A DNA stretch of 64,000 bases, taken from Acidobacteriota bacterium. Lineage in GTDB: Bacteria; Acidobacteriota; Terriglobia; Acidiferrales; UBA7541. The stretch covers positions 124,001 through 188,000 of the forward strand of contig JABCZG010000005.1 of assembly GCA_013289835.1 (NCBI GenBank), given 5' to 3'. The notes under the pieces were generated by a model. The model was given only the letters and a program-made list of their open reading frames with translations. It searched no databases and was not told the DNA's origin. Position 1 is the stretch's first letter; every line of letters starts with the position of its first letter. Positions 26,507-33,508 of this stretch are shown one piece after another. Made by a program: the position numbers and the translations under genes.

Positions 26507-27652
26507 ATGATTCCGGCGAGCTTCCAAATTCGCGACCTGACCATCCGCCCCGCTGCGGTGCTTGCCCCGATGGCTGGCGTCACGGATACGATTTTCCGCC
26601 GCGTGATTCGCGGGCTCGGCGGCTGCGGTTTGCTGATGACGGAGTTCACCAGCTCCGAAGGCATCACGCGCAGCGCAAAAAAAACGCTCCGTTATCTCTA
26701 TTTCCAGGAAGACGAGCGGCCCATCACTGCGCAGCTTTTCGGTGCGAGCCCTGTCGTGATGGGCGAAGCCGCGAAGATGGTCGAGGATCTCGGCTACGAC
26801 GCCGTGGACATCAATCTGGGCTGCCCCGCCAAGAAAGTGGTTAAGTGCGGCGGCTCCGGCCTGCTGCGCGATCTGCCGCTGCTCGAAGACATTTTCAAAG
26901 CCGTGCGCGCCGCCGTCAAAATTCCGCTCACCATCAAGCTACGCGCCGGCTGGGACGAAAACTCCATCGTCGCCGTGGACGTTGCCAAGCTCGCCGAATC
27001 CATCGGGGTCGAAGCTGTCGCTGTCCACCCGCGCACTCGCGAGCAAGGTTACGCCGGCGCCGCGGACTGGACCATCATCGCCGCCGTCAAGCAGGCCGTG
27101 AAAATTCCCGTTATTGGCAACGGCGACATCAATCGCCCCGAAGACGCCGCGCGCATGCACCGCGAAACCGGCTGCGACGCCGTGATGATCGGCCGCGCCG
27201 CCGCCACCAATCCCTGGATCTTTTCCCAGATGCAGCAGTACGCCGAAACCGGCCGCTACGACGCGCCCACCGAAGCCCAGCGCTTTCGTTTACTCATAGA
27301 CTACTATAGGCAAATTAATGCTGCCCGCCTGCCCGATGGTGTAGGCAAAATGAAGCAGTTCGCGTGCTGGTTCACTCATGGCGTGGGGAACGGCAGCGAG
27401 CTTCGTCGAATTGTGCATGCGGCGCAAAAGCCCGCGGAGATTCTCGAAAGCGTCGAAAGATTCTTCGAGAACCGGAGCGCGGTGAGCGCCCAGGATGTTG
27501 AGAGTCTTGCGAGCGCACAGGGGGACGACGGCCAGATTGTGATTGCCCAACACGCCGGAAATGTTGGCCTACCAGAGGTCAACAGAAATGAGGACCCAGC
27601 CCATGGTCCCTCCGAGCAGCACCTCGCTTGCGAGTCAACGCGCGGAACGTAG
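26507..27652 (+). CDS. dusB: tRNA-dihydrouridine synthase DusB
   Basis: The 381-residue FMN-dependent TIM-barrel enzyme has LAPMAGVTDTIFR, TEFTSSEGI, QLFGA, DINLGCPAKKVVKCGGSGLL (with the conserved Cys), VAVHPRTREQGYAG, VIGNGDI and GCDAVMIGRAAATNPWIF. It reduces uridine in the tRNA D-loop. The core matches DusB, but the last 45 or so residues are polar, lack family similarity and extend the protein beyond the usual 320-350. The end overlaps the following PilZ gene by 65 bases, so this tail may reflect loss of an earlier stop. Confidence 0.93.
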   Translation: MIPASFQIRDLTIRPAAVLAPMAGVTDTIFRRVIRGLGGCGLLMTEFTSSEGITRSAKKTLRYLYFQEDERPITAQLFGASPVVMGEAAKMVEDLGYDAVDINLGCPAKKVVKCGGSGLLRDLPLLEDIFKAVRAAVKIPLTIKLRAGWDENSIVAVDVAKLAESIGVEAVAVHPRTREQGYAGAADWTIIAAVKQAVKIPVIGNGDINRPEDAARMHRETGCDAVMIGRAAATNPWIFSQMQQYAETGRYDAPTEAQRFRLLIDYYRQINAARLPDGVGKMKQFACWFTHGVGNGSELRRIVHAAQKPAEILESVERFFENRSAVSAQDVESLASAQGDDGQIVIAQHAGNVGLPEVNRNEDPAHGPSEQHLACESTRGT

Positions 27653-27968
27653 GATCGCTGTCCGCCTGCCGCTTCGTGTGCGCGGCCGCGATAAGCGCGG
27701 CGTCATCTTCGAAGAAGAAACTTCCAGCGAAAATCTTTGCCGTAGCGGCGCCGCGTTCGTCACCCGATTCGACGTCGCCATCGGCTCCAATCTCGAAATC
27801 AGCATTCCGTTTTCCCACTACGCTTCGCGCCGCACCGAGTCCGACTTCGAAACGCATGGCCGTGTAGTCCACGTGCGCGATTCCGACTCCGACGGCGAGC
27901 GCATGGTCGGCGTCCAATTCACCGGCCCCCGCTTCCAGCGCGTCTTCCGGTCTGAATCCGCCGCGTAG
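27588..27968 (+). CDS. PilZ-domain protein (putative c-di-GMP binder)
   Basis: From ATG at 27588 the protein has 126 residues. It carries the PilZ signature arginines in ASQRAERRIAVRLPLRVRG (RxxxR) and a degenerate second motif, SENLCRSGAAF, in place of the usual D/NxSxxG; GVQFTGP closes the barrel. The RxxxR motif supports nucleotide binding, while the altered second motif makes it less certain. A single PilZ domain without partner suggests an adaptor. It overlaps dusB by 65 bases. Two GGDEF/EAL proteins lie 3-11 kb downstream. Confidence 0.75.
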   Translation: MRTQPMVPPSSTSLASQRAERRIAVRLPLRVRGRDKRGVIFEEETSSENLCRSGAAFVTRFDVAIGSNLEISIPFSHYASRRTESDFETHGRVVHVRDSDSDGERMVGVQFTGPRFQRVFRSESAA

Positions 27969-28007
27969 CGCTGCGTCGTGGCGGCAGACGGGTTCACTTA
28001 TTTTTTC

Positions 28008-28826
28008 TTACTTTTCCAAATACGTCGCAATGAACCAGCTATTCCCCCACGGATCCTTGACGCCAGCCGAGCGGTCGCCATACGGCTTATCCTGTGGCTC
28101 TTCGACCGAGGTCGCGCCCGCACGCAGCGCCCGCGCGTACGCCGCATCCGTATCCAGTACGTAAACATGCAAATGGCAGGGCATGGGCTGAAATTCGCCG
28201 TAGGCTTCGGCGATTTCAAGCGTGGCGTTTCCGATTCGAATCGTGCCGTGCAACACGGCGCCCTCCGGCGATTTGGCGAGGCCCAGCGATTCCGCTCCGA
28301 ATGCCGCTTCCAGGAACGGAACGATCTTATGCGCCTCGCGCAAATGTAGATATGGTTGCACCGAAGGCACTCTCTCCGGCCCCTGTGCCCAGCTCCCGGG
28401 CTTCGCGATGTACCAGTGATTGCCGAAGGCGTCCTTCACCGCGCCCCACCGGTCTCCCCAGTGCTGGTCCGCCACCGGAGCGAGCGACGTCGCCCCCGCC
28501 CGCAACGCGCGTTCGAACGTGGCGTCTGCATCGTCCACATAAAGATGAATCGCCGCTGGGGCGGTCGGGTACTGCGCGTTTCCGTCGCTCACCTCGATCG
28601 CTCCGTTACCGATCGCCATTTCCGCGTGCATGACCGTCCCGTCCGGCGCCGGCATTCGCATGCGTTCCGTTCCGTGGAACGCGGCCTTTACGAACTCCAT
28701 AAACTGCACCGCGGGCCGTACGACGAGGTACGCCGTGATCGCCGTCAGTCCCGGCCGCTGATAAGGAACCACCTTGGCCTTCGCCTCTTCCGTTCCCGCC
28801 GGTACCGCTCCTGTCCCTTCGCTCAT
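28008..28826 (-). CDS. Tandem VOC (glyoxalase/PhnB-like) protein
   Basis: The 272-residue protein contains two vicinal-oxygen-chelate domains (about 25-145 and 155-270). The repeated pattern is AIGNGAIEVSDGN...HLYVDDADATFERALRAGAT and RIGNATLEIAEAY...HVYVLDTDAAYARALRAGAT, each closing with a GDR..GVKDPxGNxW/HxxIA string. PhnB-like proteins of this kind are mostly uncharacterised. The fused pair may act as a pseudo-dimer. A GGAGGAGATT site precedes the ATG. Confidence 0.85.
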   Translation of the reverse strand: MSEGTGAVPAGTEEAKAKVVPYQRPGLTAITAYLVVRPAVQFMEFVKAAFHGTERMRMPAPDGTVMHAEMAIGNGAIEVSDGNAQYPTAPAAIHLYVDDADATFERALRAGATSLAPVADQHWGDRWGAVKDAFGNHWYIAKPGSWAQGPERVPSVQPYLHLREAHKIVPFLEAAFGAESLGLAKSPEGAVLHGTIRIGNATLEIAEAYGEFQPMPCHLHVYVLDTDAAYARALRAGATSVEEPQDKPYGDRSAGVKDPWGNSWFIATYLEK

Positions 28827-28962
28827 AATCTCCTCCTTCGCATACGGCCTTCAGTTCTTCGTCGCCACTAAATTCGCCAGCGTGCTGGAAGTCGGCCAGC
28901 CCGTTGCGGTCACACTTGAGCAAGACGATCCTTTCGGTTCGTTACTAAGGGGCAGGTGATGA

Positions 28963-29160
28963 TCACGCACTGATCGAGTAGCCGTAGGCGCGAATGGTCT
29001 CCACAGCTTCGCTCCGACTTCCGGCGTCCACTTGTTTCAAGATTCGATGGATGTGATTTCTCACGGTAAACTCAGAAAGATTCAAATGAGAAGCAATTTC
29101 TTTATTTGTGAGTCCTTTGGCCACGAGAGTGACCAACTGCTGCTGGCGCAAGGTGAAGAA
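28963..29160 (-). pseudogene. LuxR-type HTH, 5'-truncated remnant
   Basis: The minus strand encodes FTLRQQQLVTLVAKGLTNKE and continues IASHLNLSEFTVRNHIHRIL, a complete LuxR/FixJ HTH, to TGA at 28963. Upstream of Phe the frame hits a stop within about 15 codons, and there is no receiver or sensor domain. The longest start is a TTG at 29151, inside the HTH homology, with no ribosome-binding site. The break coincides with the 5' break of the divergent sugar transferase. Confidence 0.65.
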
Positions 29161-29171
29161 ATTTCCTCTGT

Positions 29172-29735
29172 TTCAAGTTTCGGACGATGCGCGTAGATGG
29201 AGAAGAAGTGCTCACGCGGTACCTGAAATCCAACCCCCAGGCGATGGATGAGTGGCAGAAGTACGCCAAATTGAGGCGACACGATCCTCGTCTCACGCGG
29301 CTAGGTGGCTTCCTTCGGCGCTGGAGTCTTGATGAGCTCCCGCAACTGTTCAACGTTCTCAAGGGCGAGATGAGCCTTGTAGGTCCCCGTCCTTATCTCC
29401 CGCACGAATTCGATCGTATCGGCACGGACCTTCACACTATTGCCTCTGCCCGCCCCGGCATGACTGGATTCTGGCAAGTGAGCGGCAAAAATCAGCTGAC
29501 CTTCGAAGATCGTGTCAAGCTCGAAGCCTGGTATGTCCGCAATTGGACCCCCTGGTTGGATGGTATTATTTTTGCAAAGACATTCAGGGTGGTTCTGTTC
29601 GCGGAGACTGGATGGCCAGGCCAGGACGCTGTACGCAGCGATCCTAGTGTGTTTGACGACTCAACGCTGCGGGTTGTTTCCTCCGCGCTCAACTCAAACC
29701 CGGGCAAGAGCAAGCATCATATCGCTGGAGCTTGA
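29172..29735 (+). pseudogene. Bacterial sugar transferase (polyprenyl-P glycosyl-1-P transferase), 5'-truncated
   Basis: The frame enters homology at FKFRTM (29172 onward) and continues VDGEEVLTRYLKSNPQ, RRWSLDELPQLFNVLKGEMS, LVGPRP, ARPGMTGFWQVSGKN and EAWYVRNWTPWLDG. This is the cytoplasmic catalytic half of WbaP/EpsL-like initiating transferases. The N-terminal membrane helix and the catalytic Asp-Glu region upstream of KFRTM are missing. The first ATG (29187) has no ribosome-binding site. About 40 atypical residues follow the normal end. It is probably non-functional. Confidence 0.75.
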
Positions 29736-30292
29736 AGCCAGTTTTCCCGCCGCCAACCGATCCCAAGGCCCGATTTCATTTACTCGCGCGCAGGGCGCGC
29801 TTGATTTACGAGTGCTCAAAGCCGCATCAGTTTTCGTAGTTCCAGATTTCTCGTTGCTGCAGATGGCTGATCTCATCACCAGCTTCCACTAACAAAATAG
29901 AACGATCTGCATCGTAAGTCCCATCCCACTCCGCGTCGGTTTTGCACCCTAAGCTCATTTCTCCTCCTCATTGCAATACGGTCCAGAATAGTGGCGTTGG
30001 TTCCCGCCTCCGAATATCTTCAGTAATCGCTACGCGGCGAAATAGCGACACAGTATTCGCCTGGGAAGATCGAACAGCTTATCGACGCGCTCACAAAGCG
30101 GCTTCAAGGTGGCTTCGTTTTCAGCCGAATTGTTGAAGAACCAACCTTGCTCAGGCTGATTCGCGGGGCATGCATTCATCCCGCCATGATATTTGCCATC
30201 TGAATTGATCGCTCCGATGAACGCGTCGCGACTCCAGGCCAGGGAAAGCGGGACGCACACAGTGTTGCATGCGGGGATATACTAAAGGCTGC
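29736..30292. other. Accessory DNA between the truncation scar and tRNA-Arg
   Basis: No recognisable family is present. The minus strand has a 76-codon frame from GTG at 30260 to 30030 (ends ERVDKLFDLPRRILCRYFAA) without a ribosome-binding site, and a 43-codon frame with a strong one (listed separately). Both could be remnants or small orphan genes. Confidence 0.35.
29827..29958 (-). CDS. Small orphan ORF with a strong ribosome-binding site
   Basis: ATG at 29958 is preceded by AGGAGGAGAA at ideal spacing and opens 43 codons (MSLGCKTDAEWDGTYDADRS... ending REIWNYEN) to TGA at 29827. The product is acidic, soluble and matches no family I recognise. The ribosome-binding site is the main support. 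Confidence 0.3.
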   Translation of the reverse strand: MSLGCKTDAEWDGTYDADRSILLVEAGDEISHLQQREIWNYEN

Positions 30293-30369
30293 GCGCCCGT
30301 AGCTCAGCTGGATAGAGCATCTGGCTTCGAACCAGAGGGTCGGGAGTTCGAGTCTCTCCGGGCGCGCCA
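30293..30369 (+). tRNA. tRNA-Arg (anticodon UCG)
   Basis: The 77-base cloverleaf has acceptor GCGCCCG / CGGGCGC, a D-arm in GCTCAGCTGGATAGAGC, anticodon stem TCTGG/CCAGA around loop CTTCGAA (anticodon TCG), and T-arm GGGAG-TTCGAGT-CTCTC. The discriminator is G and the CCA end is encoded. It lies next to a region of truncated genes, a usual setting for integration or excision events. Confidence 0.95.
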
Positions 30370-30394
30370 CCTAAATAGTTTGCCTTCACTGAAT

Positions 30395-32512
30395 TCACCG
30401 ATGAACCACAACCGCCGATTCAGGGATTCCGCTCTTGAGCAACCTGGCGAACTGCAGGGGTAGCACCGGCCGGCTGAAATAGTAGCCTTGCGCCTCGTCG
30501 CACTGGCGAGCTTGAAGGAATGCCAGCTCTTCCTGCGTTTCCACTCCTTCGGCAACAACGCGCAGCTTCAGGCTTCGGCCCATGCTGATTACGGCCGTCA
30601 CAATGGTGGTATCGTCCGGCGTGGAGCTAATTTGGCGGACGAACGACTGGTCGATCTTCAGGGCATCGATCGGAAATTTTCTCAGATAGCTCAAGCTGGA
30701 GTAGCCCGTGCCGAAGTCATCGACAGCAATTTGAACGCCTCTTTCCCGGAGGGTTTTCAGGACCGAGGCAGCGGACTCGGCGCGCTTCATGAGAACGCTT
30801 TCCGTCAGCTCCAGCTCCAGCGATTTCGGATCCAGGCCGGTCTCGTTGAGAGCGGCGAACACACTCTCCAGAAAATTGTCGTCACGGAACTCCATCGACG
30901 AGATGTTCACTGCCATAGTGGCCAAGGGCAGGCCGGCGTCCACCCAGACCCTGGCTTGCTTGCATGCTTCACGCAGAACCCACTGGCCGATGGGAAGAAT
31001 CAGACCGCAGTCTTCCGCAACCGGGATAAATTGTGCCGGTGAGACAGGCCCTCGTACAGGATGCGTCCAGCGTATCAACGCCTCCGCACCGGAAATCTTG
31101 CCGGTCCGCAGATCGATCTTCGGCTGGTATTGCAATGAGAATTCTTTTCGTTCAAGCGCGCGCCGCAAGCTCTCCTCGATAGATTGCCGCTCCACGGCGC
31201 GGACGTTCATGGCCGGCTTAAAAAATTGATAGCTTTGCCGTCCATTCTCCTTGGCCTGGTACATGGCTATGTCCGCATTCTTTATGAGCGTCTCGGCGTC
31301 CTTGCCGTCGTCGGGGAAGACGCTCACGCCAATGCTCGCGGTGACGTGCAGATCGTGCTGGTCGATCGTGTGAGCCTCCGCAACCGCCTGGAGCAGCCTC
31401 AGAGCGGAAATGGCGGCGTCTTCGGACTGTTCCATTTCGGAAAGCAGCACCACAAACTCGTCGCCACCCTGGCGGCTCACGGTGTCCGAGCTGCGCACGC
31501 AATCCACCAGGCGTTTTGCGATGGATTGAAGAAGTTTGTCGCCGATGGGATGTCCCAGGGAATCGTTGATGTGTTTGAAGCCATCCAGATCCAGAAACAG
31601 CACGCCTACTTTTCTGTTATGTCGCGGAGCCAGGACGATGGCCTGGTTTACACGGTCGTTCAGGAGCATGCGATTGGGCAAACCTGTCAGAAAATCGTGC
31701 TCGGCGGAATGTGTCATCTGCACGACCATGGCCCGAGCCGCGCTGACGTCGCGGAAAACGATTACTGCCCCGGTCGGCTGTCCTTCCCGGTTGTGGATAG
31801 GGGCCACGGAGTCTTCAATGGGGATTTCAAAACCGTCGCGGCGGATCAGAATGCAGTTCGTCGGCAGGTGCACGGTGCGGTTTTGCCCCACGGCGCGCTC
31901 CATGGGATTCGGAGTGGTTTCGCGGCTCGTGGCGTCCAGGATTCTGAAGACTTCGGCCATCGGCCGGCCAGTCGCTTCTTTCCATGACCAGCCGGTCATT
32001 TTTTCCGCGACGAGATTGAGAAAGGTGATATTCCCCGAGATGTCCGTGCAAACGACGGCGTCGCCAATGCAGTTGAGGGTGACCTGGGCGCGTTCCTTTT
32101 CAACGAAGAACGCTTCCTCCAGAGTCTTGCGCTCGACGGCGTAGCGCAGGGCCCGAAGCAAACTGCGCCCATCGATTTGGCCCTTGATGAGATAGTCTTG
32201 CGCGCCTTCTTGCAAGGCTTGCGTGGCCATGGACTCGTCGTCTGAACCGGTCAGCACCACCAATGGGACGCGTGGCGCGGCCACGTGGGCTCTTCGTACA
32301 GCTCCCAGCCCCTGTTCATCGGGCAGCCCCAGATCGAGCAGGATAATGTCAAACGTGCTCCGTCCAAGATGCTCCTCGGCCTCACCCATGCACGCCACGT
32401 GCGTTAAATCGATGTTGTGCAAGCCCTGCTCGTTGAACATCTCCCGAAGCAAACGGGCGTCACCGGGGTTGTCCTCCACCAGGAGAAGGACTTTAATCGA
32501 TTTCTTCTTCAT
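30395..32512 (-). CDS. Receiver-PAS-GGDEF-EAL protein (c-di-GMP turnover)
   Basis: The 705-residue protein has a receiver domain (about 8-125; LLLVEDNPGDARLLR, phospho-acceptor in IILLDLGLPD) and a PAS domain (about 140-260). A GGDEF domain follows (about 275-430) with intact RQGGDEFVVLL. The EAL domain (about 445-695) has intact SGAEALIRW and VDDFGTGYSSLSYL. Both catalytic signatures are present, so it may make and degrade c-di-GMP, switching with phosphorylation. It is the last gene of a four-gene minus-strand operon behind a large sensor kinase. Its ATG overlaps the upstream response regulator stop by 4 bases. The gene ends just downstream of tRNA-Arg. Confidence 0.92.
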   Translation of the reverse strand: MKKKSIKVLLLVEDNPGDARLLREMFNEQGLHNIDLTHVACMGEAEEHLGRSTFDIILLDLGLPDEQGLGAVRRAHVAAPRVPLVVLTGSDDESMATQALQEGAQDYLIKGQIDGRSLLRALRYAVERKTLEEAFFVEKERAQVTLNCIGDAVVCTDISGNITFLNLVAEKMTGWSWKEATGRPMAEVFRILDATSRETTPNPMERAVGQNRTVHLPTNCILIRRDGFEIPIEDSVAPIHNREGQPTGAVIVFRDVSAARAMVVQMTHSAEHDFLTGLPNRMLLNDRVNQAIVLAPRHNRKVGVLFLDLDGFKHINDSLGHPIGDKLLQSIAKRLVDCVRSSDTVSRQGGDEFVVLLSEMEQSEDAAISALRLLQAVAEAHTIDQHDLHVTASIGVSVFPDDGKDAETLIKNADIAMYQAKENGRQSYQFFKPAMNVRAVERQSIEESLRRALERKEFSLQYQPKIDLRTGKISGAEALIRWTHPVRGPVSPAQFIPVAEDCGLILPIGQWVLREACKQARVWVDAGLPLATMAVNISSMEFRDDNFLESVFAALNETGLDPKSLELELTESVLMKRAESAASVLKTLRERGVQIAVDDFGTGYSSLSYLRKFPIDALKIDQSFVRQISSTPDDTTIVTAVISMGRSLKLRVVAEGVETQEELAFLQARQCDEAQGYYFSRPVLPLQFARLLKSGIPESAVVVHR

Positions 32513-32970
32513 TCGCTTTCCCTCTGGCTCGGCAACTTGACCTCTGTCAGCCAGAAGTCATTGATGCTCTTTACCAGAGCCTCGAACTCGTCCAGTTGCA
32601 CGGGCTTGCTGAGGTAGCAGTTCGCTCGCAGTTGATAACTCTTCACAATGTCCACTTCTGCGACGGAAGTGGTCAGGATAACGATGGGAATCGTTTGCAG
32701 GTTTTCATCTTCCTTGATGTGCGCCAGAACTTCGCGGCCATCCATTTTGGGGAGGTTCAGATCCAGCAAGATAATGTCCGGGCGGGGAGTATTGGCGTAC
32801 GTTCCTTCGTGTCTCAGGAAGGCCATGGCCTCTACGCCGTCACAGGCTACGTGCAGATGGATGGACTGATTGGCATCGCGGAAAGCTTCCCGCGTCAAGC
32901 GCACATCTCCGGGACTATCTTCGACCAGGAGAACTTCAGTGGGAGTGCCTTTCCCCCCGATGGACTTCAT
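32509..32970 (-). CDS. Single-domain response regulator (Rcp1-like), copy 2
   Basis: The 153-residue receiver has the Rcp1-type pattern VLLVEDSPGDVRLTREAF, phospho-acceptor Asp in IILLDLNLPKMDG, TTS switch in IVILTTSVAEVDI and Lys in YLSKPVQLDEFE. No output domain is present, so it probably acts as a phosphate shuttle or interaction module. It is closely similar to the adjacent upstream regulator over its whole length, indicating tandem duplication. It overlaps the next gene by 4 bases and the previous one by 35. Confidence 0.9.
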   Translation of the reverse strand: MKSIGGKGTPTEVLLVEDSPGDVRLTREAFRDANQSIHLHVACDGVEAMAFLRHEGTYANTPRPDIILLDLNLPKMDGREVLAHIKEDENLQTIPIVILTTSVAEVDIVKSYQLRANCYLSKPVQLDEFEALVKSINDFWLTEVKLPSQRESE

Positions 32971-33508
32971 GATTGCCTCTCTCTTCCTGCCCCGGAATAG
33001 CTGCGGTTAGCTTCCAGAGCGAGAACCATCGTTGTCGAATTCCGGCTGATGCGGCTTTTCCCTGCTGCGGCAGCTTGACTTTTGTCAGCCAGAAATCATT
33101 AATGCTCTTTACCAGAGCCTCGAAATGCTCCAGTTGTACGGGCTTGCTCAGATAGCAATTGGCCTGAAGCTGATAGCTCCTCTCGATGTCCACTTCCGCC
33201 TCGGAGGTGGTCAGAATCACGATGGGAATCGTTTTCAGGCTGGGATCTTCCTTGATGTGAACCAGAACCTGGCGGCCGTCCATTTTCGGGAGATTCAGAT
33301 CCAGCAGAATGATTCCCGGACGAGGAGCATGGGCGTGGACTCCTTCACGGCGCAGAAAGGCCATGGCCTCCACGCCGTCGACGGCCACGTGCAAGTGGAT
33401 GGATTTGTTGGCTTCGCCGAAGGCCTCCCGCGTCAACCGCACATCACCTGGGCTGTCTTCGACCAGAAGAACTTCTATGGGCATACCTTTTCCTCCGATG
33501 AGATTCAT
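32936..33508 (-). CDS. Single-domain response regulator (Rcp1-like), copy 1, with C-terminal extension
   Basis: The 190-residue protein has a receiver nearly identical in pattern to its downstream copy (VLLVEDSPGDVRLTREAF, LLDLNLPKMDG, YLSKPVQLEHFE, SINDFWLTKVKLPQ). After residue 150 it carries about 40 extra Arg/Gly/His-rich residues absent from the copy. Part of this tail is encoded by the 35 bases overlapping the next gene, so it may be a by-product of the duplication. It lies directly after the kinase (4-base overlap) and is its likely first phospho-acceptor. Confidence 0.88.
   Translation of the reverse strand: MNLIGGKGMPIEVLLVEDSPGDVRLTREAFGEANKSIHLHVAVDGVEAMAFLRREGVHAHAPRPGIILLDLNLPKMDGRQVLVHIKEDPSLKTIPIVILTTSEAEVDIERSYQLQANCYLSKPVQLEHFEALVKSINDFWLTKVKLPQQGKAASAGIRQRWFSLWKLTAAIPGQEERGNHEVHRGERHSH

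Noticed and set aside
30030..30260. 76-codon minus-strand frame upstream of tRNA-Arg
   Set aside because: It has a GTG start without a ribosome-binding site and no recognised family. It could be a gene remnant but is not supportable as a gene.
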